A stretch of 64,000 bases of DNA. Origin: Mycobacteriales bacterium. GTDB taxonomy: Bacteria > Actinomycetota > Actinomycetes > Mycobacteriales > SCTD01. Below are positions 29,913-38,426 of the stretch, one piece after another. Positions within the stretch are counted from its first letter, which is position 1; each line of letters begins with the position of its first letter. The position numbers and the translations under genes were made by a program. The stretch covers positions 223,258 to 287,257 of the forward strand of contig JAUYQP010000013.1 of NCBI GenBank assembly GCA_030697205.1, in the 5' to 3' direction. The notes under the pieces were generated by a model. That model saw only the letters and a program-made list of their open reading frames with translations. It made no database searches and had not been told where the DNA came from.

Positions 29913-31706
29913 TCAGCGACTGGCGGTCCGGCGGCGCCACCGGGTCGATCGGTCGCGCCAGCTCCGCCAGCGCCCGAGCAGCCGACCTGCCCGAGACCGC
30001 TCGAATTCCGCGCGCCACGCGGTGGCGGCGGCGAGCGCGGCCCGGAGGGCCTCCTCGTCGGGAACGGACCCGGCCTCCTCGCGGCGGTCGTCGTGGCCGA
30101 AGCCCAGCGAGCGGACGTCCGGGCCCAGTACGTCTCGGGCCTCCTCCAACGTGGTGACCCACAGGTCGGCCCAGACGCTGGCCGCCCCCCCGACCTGCAC
30201 CCGGTAGCCGGAACGGGTCTGATGAACCGCCCGGCGCTGCGCCTCGGGGAGCGCCCCGTCGACCAGCACCAGCCCGTCCTGCGCCGCCGGGGCGTCGGAC
30301 CGCGTAGGTCCCGCCTCGTCCTCCCAGGACCACCGCGTGCCCCTCAGTAGGTCGCGGCGATCGGTGACGGGGAGCAGCAGTTGCGCCGCCGTCAGGATGT
30401 GCTCGTAGCTGCCGGATCGGAAGAACTCCGGGTCGTGCTGAGCGTAGAAGGCGGACTTGCGGAGACGTACGTGCTCATCGAGGTAGCCCAGGTGCAGGAA
30501 GCGGACCGGAGTGGGGACGGCGCGCGCGACGAGTTCGGCCGGGACGCTGCCGCAATGCAGTCCGGCGTCGTGGCCGGCGCTCGCGAACCTGGCGCCCAGC
30601 TCACGCACGGCCTCGGTCCGGAACAGCCGGGGGTGCCGGATGTCGCGGCCGTAGGCTCCGTCGAACCTTGCCTGCAGCATCGAGTCCCACAGGTGCAGGC
30701 AGTCCAGCGACAGGCAGTCCACCCAGGGGGGTGCGCTGTCGACCATCGCCCGCAGCAGCTGCTCGCCACCGGGCTCGATCCGCTCGTCGGCGTCGAGGGC
30801 GAGCACCCACTCCGCCCCATCGGCCAAGGCCGCGTCCAGCAACCGGTTCTTGTCCCTCACCTCGTCGGCTGGCTCGTTGCGGTTGTGCAGGACCGTGGTG
30901 ACGAGCGGGTGGGCAGCGCAGATCTCCGGCGTCGCGTCGCCGGACCGGTCGTCGAGCACCACCGCGGCGTCGACCACGTCAGCGAGGTGGTCCAGGAGGT
31001 CCTGCGCGTGGGCCTGTTCGTCCCGGAACCGCAGCACGGCGACCATCCGGGCCCGGGGGCGCGGGCGGACGACGAAGGCAAGCTGGTCGCCCTCCTCGCT
31101 GGCCCACGTGCGGTGCACCTCCCCATAGCGACCCAGCAGGCCGCGGTACCCGTCGAGGCCGAGGTGGCGCTTGTGGTCCGGGTCATCGTGGTGCCGGCCC
31201 TCGGGCACCACGACGAGCGCCAGCCCGTCGGCCGTCAGCAGCCGCCCGATCTCCCGGAGCACGGGAGCGGGGTTCCACAGGTGCTCCAGGGTGTGGGAGA
31301 GCAGCACTGCGTCCGCGGATCCGGCTGGAAGTCCGGTCGCGGTGATGTCGGCCTTGTGGAAGTGCACTCGTGCCCGGGCGTCGGCGGGCAGCTGGTCGCG
31401 GTGGCGACGGGCGTACGACAGGCCATGGTCGCTGATGTCGAGCCCTGTCACCGAGGCGACGGCGGGCAGCTCCTCGACCATCAGGACGTCGACCTCACCG
31501 GTACCGCAGCCCAGGTCGACCACCCGGCCGTGCAGCACCTCACTGGAACGACAGGCCTGCATCACGAAGTGGTCCCGCCAGAAGTCCAGCTCCAGCGCCT
31601 GAGGGAAGATCGCCTCGCGGTCGCGGAACATGCTGTCGTAGTAGCGGTCCAAGCCGGCGTCCTCGCCGGCCCGTTCGATGCCGATGCCCTGGCTCCCCGC
31701 GGTCAT
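29913..31706 (-). CDS. Fusion of SAM methyltransferase and family 2 glycosyltransferase
   Basis: A 597-residue two-domain protein. Residues ~1-215 are a class I methyltransferase (VVDLGCGTGEVDVLM near 62, SHTLEHLWNPAPVLREIGRLL). Residues ~220-470 are a GT2 domain starting MVAVLRFRDEQAHAQDLLDHL, with VVLDDRSGDATPEI and LALDADERIEPG (donor-binding DxD-like). The C-terminal ~100 residues are Arg-rich (GRWRSWRDRSTRWRRR), perhaps for membrane contact. The ATG overlaps the acyltransferase stop (ATGA). It probably modifies or caps a surface glycan exported by the neighbouring ABC system. Confidence 0.85.
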   Translation of the reverse strand: MTAGSQGIGIERAGEDAGLDRYYDSMFRDREAIFPQALELDFWRDHFVMQACRSSEVLHGRVVDLGCGTGEVDVLMVEELPAVASVTGLDISDHGLSYARRHRDQLPADARARVHFHKADITATGLPAGSADAVLLSHTLEHLWNPAPVLREIGRLLTADGLALVVVPEGRHHDDPDHKRHLGLDGYRGLLGRYGEVHRTWASEEGDQLAFVVRPRPRARMVAVLRFRDEQAHAQDLLDHLADVVDAAVVLDDRSGDATPEICAAHPLVTTVLHNRNEPADEVRDKNRLLDAALADGAEWVLALDADERIEPGGEQLLRAMVDSAPPWVDCLSLDCLHLWDSMLQARFDGAYGRDIRHPRLFRTEAVRELGARFASAGHDAGLHCGSVPAELVARAVPTPVRFLHLGYLDEHVRLRKSAFYAQHDPEFFRSGSYEHILTAAQLLLPVTDRRDLLRGTRWSWEDEAGPTRSDAPAAQDGLVLVDGALPEAQRRAVHQTRSGYRVQVGGAASVWADLWVTTLEEARDVLGPDVRSLGFGHDDRREEAGSVPDEEALRAALAAATAWRAEFERSRAGRLLGRWRSWRDRSTRWRRRTASR

Positions 31707-32830
31707 CTGGTCTCCGACCCGGTTGGCTGCGCCGCCGGGCTCAGGGGCGGCGACCCGGCGGTGAGCCTGCGAGCCAACGAGAGCGCCGGGCGCTCCACCA
31801 CGACCCAGGACAAGGCCGCGACCGGCAACGTCGCGACCATCAGCAACGCCGCCGCCGCTGCCCAGTCACCGCCGGGCGCGCGCACGCCGCTGTGGATGAG
31901 GACGTTCATCAGGGTGTTGTGCCACAGGTAGATCCCGTAGGAGACCACCCCGAGCGATGCCATGGGTCGCAGCAGCCATGGTGCTCCGGGGGGCCGGTCG
32001 ACTGCATGCAGCAGGGCGATGCCGAAAGCCACGGCGAGGGCCTGGTAGTGCAGGTCCCGAAGCCAGACCGGTTCCTGTCGGCTCAGGAAGACGGCCAACA
32101 CGAGCGCGGGGGCGGCGATCGAGAGGCTGAGCAGCTCGCGCTGTCGGAGCCCGTCGAGCCAAGCGGGTCGCATCGCCACGAGGATCCCGGGACAGAACAG
32201 GCACAGCAACGGCGGCAGGCTGTAGCGCAGCGGGCCGACCCAGCCGCTCGGGTCCGACGCCGCGGGCGCGAGCACCCCACCGACAAGGCCCAGGGCTGCG
32301 CTCGCCAGCCAGAGCAGGCCAAGCGCACGGGCGGACCGCGGGAGCCACGGGGCGACGACGTAGAACATCGCCTCCACCCCGAGCGTCCAGCCGATGGGGA
32401 ACACCGCGACGTACTCACCGGGCCACCAGCTGTGCAGCAGCAGCAGGTGCAGGACCCACTGCGCGGTCGACCGGACGTCGTCGGGACTGAGGAGCAGCAC
32501 CGTGGCCAGGTAGGCCAGCGCATAGGCCGGCCAGATCCGCAAGGCCCTGCGGACGGCGTAGGAGCGCAGGGAGGGCGTGGGGCGATCGCTGACCCACATC
32601 CGTCCGATCAGGTAGCCGGAGAGGACGAAGAACAGCACGACACCTGCTTGACCCAGCAGCGCCTCGAGCGGGGTCCACGCAGCTCGACGACTCTCAGGAA
32701 CGCTCAGCCGGGAGGCGTGCGCCACGAGCACCAGCACCGCAGCCAGGCCCCGGATTCCGTCCAACCAACCGGAGCGCTCGTCGTCGCGCGGCCGAGCACG
32801 GTTCGTCGTCTCGGCCAGGGCGCTCGTCAT
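31703..32830 (-). CDS. Membrane O-acyltransferase (acyltransferase 3 / OafA family)
   Basis: A 375-residue polytopic protein. The N-terminal family signature is SGWLDGIRGLAAVLVLVAHASRL (Arg and His of the catalytic region), followed by FFVLSGYLIGRMWV, SYAVRRALRIWPAYALAYLA and GVEAMFYVVAPWLPR. About ten helices. It likely adds acetyl or another acyl group to sugars of the surface glycan. It is coupled by ATGA to the downstream methyltransferase-glycosyltransferase. Confidence 0.9.
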   Translation of the reverse strand: MTSALAETTNRARPRDDERSGWLDGIRGLAAVLVLVAHASRLSVPESRRAAWTPLEALLGQAGVVLFFVLSGYLIGRMWVSDRPTPSLRSYAVRRALRIWPAYALAYLATVLLLSPDDVRSTAQWVLHLLLLHSWWPGEYVAVFPIGWTLGVEAMFYVVAPWLPRSARALGLLWLASAALGLVGGVLAPAASDPSGWVGPLRYSLPPLLCLFCPGILVAMRPAWLDGLRQRELLSLSIAAPALVLAVFLSRQEPVWLRDLHYQALAVAFGIALLHAVDRPPGAPWLLRPMASLGVVSYGIYLWHNTLMNVLIHSGVRAPGGDWAAAAALLMVATLPVAALSWVVVERPALSLARRLTAGSPPLSPAAQPTGSETR

Positions 32831-32869
32831 GCCTCGGTGATCCTAGGGGCCAAAGGTGGATCGCGACGG

Positions 32870-34027
32870 CTACCGCTCCGTCAGCAGCGCTCCGGTATGC
32901 GGTACGCCGAGCAAGCCGTACCCGTGCCCGCTGCGCACGTGCAGACGGTGCTCGAAGCGCGCCGCGCCGAGTGCCGCGCCGGTCCGGGCGTCCTCGATGC
33001 CGACGGCAAGCGAGAAGGTTCCTTCTACGGCAGGCAGCGCCGGGACCGCGAACAGCACCGCCGACTCGCCTGCCGGTAGTGCCACCGCGCTCGGCGTGCT
33101 GAGCACGAAGATGGCCAGGTCGAAGTGCCCGGTCACCACGACGCGGACGACGGCCGTGCAGGCGGCTGCGGAGCGCAGGTGAACCCGGACCTGCACGGTG
33201 TCACCGGGACGGGCCTCGTAGTGGACCGCGCCCGAACTGTCCACGACGTCGATCCCGAGCAGGTCGACGCCCGGTTGCGCGGCGGACACGGTGGTGGGGG
33301 TCATGGCCGTGCTGAAGGTCGCCCGCAGGACCTGGATGCCCTCCGTGGCCGGCCCGTCGTGGATCAGGTTCCCGTGGCTGAGGACGAGAGCCCGGCTGCA
33401 CATCTCCTGGATCATCTCGAGCGAGTGACTCACGCACAAGATGGTCCGGCCCTCGTCCTGGAACTCCGCGATCTTCGCGAGGCACTTGGCTGCGAACGGC
33501 TCGTCGCCGACCGCGAGGACCTCGTCCACCAGCAGCACGTCCGGGTCGACGTGCACGGCGACGGCGAAGCCGAGCCGCACGTACATGCCCGACGAGTAGT
33601 GCTTGACGGCGCCGTCGACGAAGTCCTCCAGCTCGGCGAAGGCGATGATGTCGTCGAAGAGGCGGTCCACCTCCCGACGCGTGAGGCCGAGCATCGCTGC
33701 GTTGAGGTACACGTTCTCCCTGCCGCTCAGCTCCCCGTTGAAGCCCGCACCGAGCTCGAGCAGCGAGGCGATGCGACCGCGCACGCGGACCTGGCCTGTC
33801 GTGGGCTGCAGGATCCCACCGAAGATCTTCAGAAGCGTGCTCTTCCCGGAACCGTTCGCCCCGATCAGGCCGACCGTCTCGCCGGGCTGAACCTCGGTCG
33901 ACACGTCGCGCAGCGCCCAGAACTCGCGGCCCACCACTGCCTTGCGGAGGATGCGCTCTTTGAACTGGGTTGGCCGATGCTGGAAAGTGGCGAACTGCTT
34001 GCTGACGCCGTGTGCGCTCAGTGCCAC
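32870..34027 (-). CDS. ABC transporter ATP-binding protein for polysaccharide export (Wzt-like, with carbohydrate-binding tail)
   Basis: A 385-residue ATPase with Walker A GANGSGKSTLL, signature YSSGMYVRLGFAVAV, Walker B VLLVDEVLAVGD and switch VSHSLEMI. About 150 residues after the ATPase form a beta-rich Wzt-type C-terminal domain (VDLLGIDVVDSSGAVHYEARPGDTVQVRVHL...), which in known systems recognises the glycan's terminal group. The GTG at 34027 has GGAGG about 6 nt upstream. It lies apart from its Wzm partner at 28899 and on the other strand, whereas the two are usually adjacent. Confidence 0.9.
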   Translation of the reverse strand: MALSAHGVSKQFATFQHRPTQFKERILRKAVVGREFWALRDVSTEVQPGETVGLIGANGSGKSTLLKIFGGILQPTTGQVRVRGRIASLLELGAGFNGELSGRENVYLNAAMLGLTRREVDRLFDDIIAFAELEDFVDGAVKHYSSGMYVRLGFAVAVHVDPDVLLVDEVLAVGDEPFAAKCLAKIAEFQDEGRTILCVSHSLEMIQEMCSRALVLSHGNLIHDGPATEGIQVLRATFSTAMTPTTVSAAQPGVDLLGIDVVDSSGAVHYEARPGDTVQVRVHLRSAAACTAVVRVVVTGHFDLAIFVLSTPSAVALPAGESAVLFAVPALPAVEGTFSLAVGIEDARTGAALGAARFEHRLHVRSGHGYGLLGVPHTGALLTER

Positions 34028-34084
34028 TGCAGTCCTCCAGCCGGTCGGCCCTCGGTCGCCGGTTCGCTGCAGCATAATGAATGG

Positions 34085-36073
34085 ATGTCCACCATCGCCG
34101 CGGCCGGTCCGCACGTCGACTCGGTGGCGCGGGCCGAGGACATCATGCTGGTGCCTTCGGCGGCACCGGCGGCCTCCGTGGTGATCTGCGCGTACGGTCA
34201 GCTGGAGCTCACCCTGCGCTGCCTCGAGTCGATCGCCGCCCGTCCCCCGCGACTGGCCTACGAGGTGATCGTCGTCGACGACGCGTCGCCCGACGAAACA
34301 GCCGACGTCCTGGCCCACGTCCGCCACCTGAGACTGCTGCGCAGCGAGGTCAACGTCGGCTTCCTCCGCAGTGCCAACCGCGGCGCGGCCGAAGCGCGCG
34401 GCGACCACGTGGTCCTGCTCAACAACGACACGGAGGTCACCGTCGGGTGGCTGGACGAGCTCGTGGACACAGCGGATGCCGACCCCACGATCGGGGTCGT
34501 CGGCGCGCGCCTGGTCTACCCGGACCGTCGCCTGCAGGAGGCAGGGGGCATCGTCTGGAGCAACGGGCACGGGTGGAACTACGGCCGCGGCGCGGGTCCT
34601 GACGGTGGGGAGTTCTCCTACCGCCGCGACGTCGACTACTGCTCGGGCGCAGCCCTCCTCGTACGACGGAGCGTCTGGGAGGCGTTGGAGGGCTTCGACC
34701 CTGCCTTCGAGCCCGCCTACTACGAGGACACCGACCTGTGCTTCCGGGCCCGCGAGCGGGGTTGGCGAGTGGTCTACCAGCCCCGGGCAACGGTGTTCCA
34801 CCACGAAGGGGCCTCCCACGGCACCGACATCGCCGTCGGTGGCAAGGTGCATCAGGTCCGCAACCACCAGGTGTTCCTGGAGCGCTGGGCTCACCGGCTG
34901 GCCGAGCAGCAGACCGACGACCCGGCCAACGTCGTCCGCGCCAGGGACAGACGCACCGGTCCGCGCGTGCTGGTGGTCGACGACCGGGTGCCCACGCCGG
35001 ACGAGGACTCAGGGTCGCAGCGCATGTGGCACCTGCTCGAGATCCTCGCGGAGCTGGGCTGCGTCATCACCGTCGTCCCCGTCGACGAACAGGTCCGACA
35101 GCCATGGCTCGACCGGTTGCAGCAACGCGGTGTCGAGGTGCTCTACGGGCCGACCGACCTGACGAGTCACCTTCGCTCCCTGGGGCCGTTTCTCAGCCTG
35201 GTGGTGCTGAGCCGTCCAGCCAACGCGGTGCGGTTCCTGCCGCTCATACGACAGTTCGCGACTGACGCGACCGTGGTCTACGACACCGTCGATCTCCACT
35301 TCGTCCGCCTCGAGCGCGAGGCAGCGCTGACCGTCGACGCCGGCACGGCTCGTGCCACGGCTCGACTGGCGGCCACCATGCGCGAGCTGGAGCTGGCGGC
35401 CACCCGCGACGCCGACCTGACCTTCGTGGTCAGCGAGGAGGAGCGCGGCCTGCTGCAGGCATCCGCTCCCGACGCGGACATCGTGGTGGTGTCCAACGTC
35501 CACGAGCGGCTCGCGCCCGCGCCAGGGCCGGCCGGCCGCTCGGGTCTGCTGCTCGTCGGCAACTTCGAGCACCAGCCCAACGTGGATTGCGCGACGTTCC
35601 TGGTGCACGACGTGCTGCCGCTCGTGCTGGCCGCCTGCCCCGGCACGAAGCTGCGGCTGGTGGGGAGCCGGATGCCGACGGAGCTGCTCGAGCTGCACGG
35701 CGGCGCCGTGGACGTGCTCGGGTGGGTGGACGACCTGACGGCGGTGCACGACGAGAGCCGGGTCATGGTGGCCCCCTTGCGCTTCGGAGCCGGTGTGAAG
35801 GGCAAGGTCGGGGACGCCCTGCGCCGTGGCCTGCCCGTCGCCACGTCGATGGTGGGAGCGGAAGGCATGGGTCTGGTGGACGGCGTCCACGCGCTGATCG
35901 CCGACGGCGCCGAGGAGACCGCCGCGGCGGTCGTGCGGCTGCTCGACGACGACGCATTGTGGTCGAGTATGTCGCGGAATGGGATGGAGCACGTCGCGCA
36001 GCGGATGTCGCCCGCCGCCGCCGCCGCCGCGCTCGCCGCCGCGCTCGGCCGACACGGCGTCTTCGGTCGTTGA
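34085..36073 (+). CDS. Two-domain glycosyltransferase (GT2 plus GT4/GT1-like)
   Basis: A 662-residue protein. The first half is GT2: ASVVICAYGQLELTLRCLESI, VIVVDDASPDETADVL, VVLLNNDTEVTVGWLDEL, then YCSGAALLVRRSVWE and YYEDTDLCFRARERGW, which resemble RfbC/WbbL-type rhamnosyltransferases. The second half starts PRVLVVDDRVPTPDEDSGSQRMWHLL and ends in a GT-B C-terminal part (GVKGKVGDALRRGLPVATSMVGAEGM). It likely adds two sugars in sequence to the surface glycan. ATG at 34085; divergent from Wzt with a 57-bp gap. Its TGA overlaps the TTG start of the next gene. Confidence 0.87.
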   Translation: MSTIAAAGPHVDSVARAEDIMLVPSAAPAASVVICAYGQLELTLRCLESIAARPPRLAYEVIVVDDASPDETADVLAHVRHLRLLRSEVNVGFLRSANRGAAEARGDHVVLLNNDTEVTVGWLDELVDTADADPTIGVVGARLVYPDRRLQEAGGIVWSNGHGWNYGRGAGPDGGEFSYRRDVDYCSGAALLVRRSVWEALEGFDPAFEPAYYEDTDLCFRARERGWRVVYQPRATVFHHEGASHGTDIAVGGKVHQVRNHQVFLERWAHRLAEQQTDDPANVVRARDRRTGPRVLVVDDRVPTPDEDSGSQRMWHLLEILAELGCVITVVPVDEQVRQPWLDRLQQRGVEVLYGPTDLTSHLRSLGPFLSLVVLSRPANAVRFLPLIRQFATDATVVYDTVDLHFVRLEREAALTVDAGTARATARLAATMRELELAATRDADLTFVVSEEERGLLQASAPDADIVVVSNVHERLAPAPGPAGRSGLLLVGNFEHQPNVDCATFLVHDVLPLVLAACPGTKLRLVGSRMPTELLELHGGAVDVLGWVDDLTAVHDESRVMVAPLRFGAGVKGKVGDALRRGLPVATSMVGAEGMGLVDGVHALIADGAEETAAAVVRLLDDDALWSSMSRNGMEHVAQRMSPAAAAAALAAALGRHGVFGR

Positions 36074-37296
36074 GGGCCCTCAGCCGCGACCCGGGGATCG
36101 ACGCGCTGCGCGCCGGTGCCGCGCTGTCCGTGCTGGCCATCCACAGCGGCTTGTTCACGCACGGGCGTCCCACGACAGGAGTGCCGGGTGGTGATGCGGT
36201 CCGCTATGCGTTGTGGGCGCACCTCGACGTCGGCGTCGACGTGTTCTTCGCGCTGTCCGGCTACCTGGTGGCTGGACCGTTCTTGCGACGACTGCTCGAC
36301 GGGCGGCCGCTGCCGGACCTGCGTCGCTACCTGATCCGTCGAGCGCTGCGGATCCTTCCGGCGTACTGGGTGGCCCTCGCCGCGATCACCTTCGTGCCCT
36401 TCGTCCCTTGGCCCTGGTGGCAGTGGGCCCTGCACGTCCTGCTCCTGCAGAATCCCTTCCCCGGCCAGTTGTCGCGGGGTCTCGGCATCGCGTGGACGCT
36501 GCACGTGGAGGTCGTCTTCTACCTGCTCGTGCCGGCCGTCTGCTACCTGGTCCGCAGGCGGACAGGACCCCGGCCGATCGCACCCGGGCGGATCGTCGCC
36601 GTGCTCGGGTGGGGGCTGTTGGCGTCGATGGTCTTCACAGTCGCGGTGGCGTTCGTGGGCGACGAGGCGCAGAGCGTCTGGTCGCGGCCGCTGCGGTTGT
36701 CCGTGCCGGCTGCGTTCTCCCTGTTCGTTCCTGGAATGCTGCTCGCGATCGCCAGGAGCCCAGCGGCCGCGACCGCGTGGCCTCGCCTGCCGGACATCCT
36801 CGGCCAGCTGGCCCGGCCCCGCCGGTTGGCGCTGGTCACCGTGGTCGTCACCGTGCTGGTTCTCGGCCTCAACGCCGTGCCCGCGCTGGCGGTGCAGGAC
36901 AGCCGACGTCTGCTCAGGTCGGTCCTGGGTGCGCTCGTCCTCGCCTGGCTGACGTCGGGCCGCAGCCACGGCCGCCTCGTGCGCGGCCTCGCCCCGCTCG
37001 GCGTCGTGTCCTACGGGATCTACCTCTGGCACTTCGTCGCCCAGCGGGACCTGCAGCTCTACGACGTCTTCCGTGGGTCCACCGGCGAGCTGGGCTTCGT
37101 GGTCAACGTCGCGGTCGTCCTGATCGTCACCCTGCCACTGGCCGCGGTCAGCTGGTTCGCCATCGAGCGGCCCGCGCTCCGGCTCGCCGGCCTCGTGGCC
37201 CACCGGATCGATGCCGAGGGCCCAACAGGGTCACCCACTCAGATGACCGCCGCACCCGTCCGGAAAGTCGACACCCCGGCTCGCAGCGCGCGGTAA
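36070..37296 (+). CDS. Membrane O-acyltransferase (acyltransferase 3 family)
   Basis: A 408-residue polytopic protein starting at TTG (TTGA overlap with the upstream glycosyltransferase). The family signature RDPGIDALRAGAALSVLAIHSGLF is followed by FFALSGYLVAGPFLRRL, RRYLIRRALRILPAYWVALA and AWTLHVEVVFYLLVPA. It is the second acyltransferase of this locus and is not a close copy of the one at 31703. It probably decorates the same glycan at another position. Its last 58 bp overlap the convergent methyltransferase gene. Confidence 0.88.
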   Translation: MRALSRDPGIDALRAGAALSVLAIHSGLFTHGRPTTGVPGGDAVRYALWAHLDVGVDVFFALSGYLVAGPFLRRLLDGRPLPDLRRYLIRRALRILPAYWVALAAITFVPFVPWPWWQWALHVLLLQNPFPGQLSRGLGIAWTLHVEVVFYLLVPAVCYLVRRRTGPRPIAPGRIVAVLGWGLLASMVFTVAVAFVGDEAQSVWSRPLRLSVPAAFSLFVPGMLLAIARSPAAATAWPRLPDILGQLARPRRLALVTVVVTVLVLGLNAVPALAVQDSRRLLRSVLGALVLAWLTSGRSHGRLVRGLAPLGVVSYGIYLWHFVAQRDLQLYDVFRGSTGELGFVVNVAVVLIVTLPLAAVSWFAIERPALRLAGLVAHRIDAEGPTGSPTQMTAAPVRKVDTPARSAR

Positions 37297-38426
37297 CCAC
37301 GGTAGACCCGTGAACCCCTGAGGCGGTCGACGCGCTGCCGCAGACGGGACAGCTCTTCGTTCGCCTCACGGGCCTGCGTCCGAGCGCGCACGAGCTCGGC
37401 CTGCAGGGTGGCCAGCTCCGCCCGCAGGACGTCGGCGTTCACGCGGGAGTCGGCGGCCCGGCGGTCGGCCAGCGCGGTCGCCTCAGCCAGCCGTTCGTCT
37501 TTCACCTTGAGCGCGTCGACGACGTCGTACCACCGACGCTGGACGCCGCGGACGAGCTCGAGCTCGGGGTCCACCAGCACCGAGACGGTGGGGACCACCG
37601 GCAGGTCACCGTCCGAGGCGACTGCCAGCAGGTACGTGGCCGGCGGCGTAGGAACGCCGATCCAACCGTCACCCTCCCGAGCCAGGGCCGTCGTCTGTGC
37701 GGGTCCGGGCCCCGCGGAGGTCACCAGCGAACCCACCGCTATGCGCTGGTCCAGCATCGTCACATGCGCGAAGGAGTCGGACAGCAGGGCCGCGAGCTCG
37801 GCGCGCGTCAGCTCGCCCACGTGGTACGGGTTCGCTCCGTGAGACCGGTCCTCGTTGTAGGCGGTCGGCTCGGGGGTGGAGGTGACGAACAGGCCGCCCG
37901 GCCGAAGCGCCTTGTGGACGACGGCCAGGAGCTCCTGATGCTCCACCACGTGCTCGAGGGCCTCGAAGCAGACGACGACGTCACAGCTGTCGGGCTCGAT
38001 CGAGGAGGTGTCGATCATGGACCCTTGGACGAACGTCACGTGGTCACGACCGTAGCGGCGACGAGCGTGCTCGACGGCCTCCGGTGCGATGTCGACGCCC
38101 ACCACGGAGCGGGCCGTGCGGGCCAGCAGATCGGCGCCGTACCCCTCCCCGCTGCCCAGATCGAGGACGTCCTTGTTCGTCACCCAGGCGGAGGCAAGCA
38201 GGTAGCGGTGGTAGTGCTCGTAGACGACTTGGAGGTCCTCCTGCCAGGGCAGGGCTCGTTCACCCGTCCAGGCCAGCCCACGGTGACCTGCGTCGTCGTG
38301 GAACGTGCGCTCTCGAATGGTGCACCTCGTGACTGTCTCAGGAACGCTGCCTTCGATGGCTAGCGTGGCGACGTCGGCTGCTGCGGAACGTACCGGTTCG
38401 GTGAGCGGCTCGGTGTCGGGTTCCAC
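37239..38426 (-). CDS. SAM-dependent methyltransferase with C-terminal coiled coil
   Basis: A 395-residue protein. The methyltransferase core (about 45-210) has GLAWTGERALPWQ, then KDVLDLGSGEGYGADLLA as SAM-binding motif I, VVGVDIAPEAV and CFEALEHVVEHQELLAVV. Residues ~305-375 form a coiled coil (KVKDERLAEATALADRRAADS...ELVRARTQAREANEELSRLRQRV), common in chain-length or capping enzymes of polysaccharide systems. The GTG at 38426 lies inside the sigma-factor gene end; no strong ribosome-binding site is seen, so coupling by overlap is likely. Confidence 0.83.
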   Translation of the reverse strand: MEPDTEPLTEPVRSAAADVATLAIEGSVPETVTRCTIRERTFHDDAGHRGLAWTGERALPWQEDLQVVYEHYHRYLLASAWVTNKDVLDLGSGEGYGADLLARTARSVVGVDIAPEAVEHARRRYGRDHVTFVQGSMIDTSSIEPDSCDVVVCFEALEHVVEHQELLAVVHKALRPGGLFVTSTPEPTAYNEDRSHGANPYHVGELTRAELAALLSDSFAHVTMLDQRIAVGSLVTSAGPGPAQTTALAREGDGWIGVPTPPATYLLAVASDGDLPVVPTVSVLVDPELELVRGVQRRWYDVVDALKVKDERLAEATALADRRAADSRVNADVLRAELATLQAELVRARTQAREANEELSRLRQRVDRLRGSRVYRGYRALRAGVSTFRTGAAVI

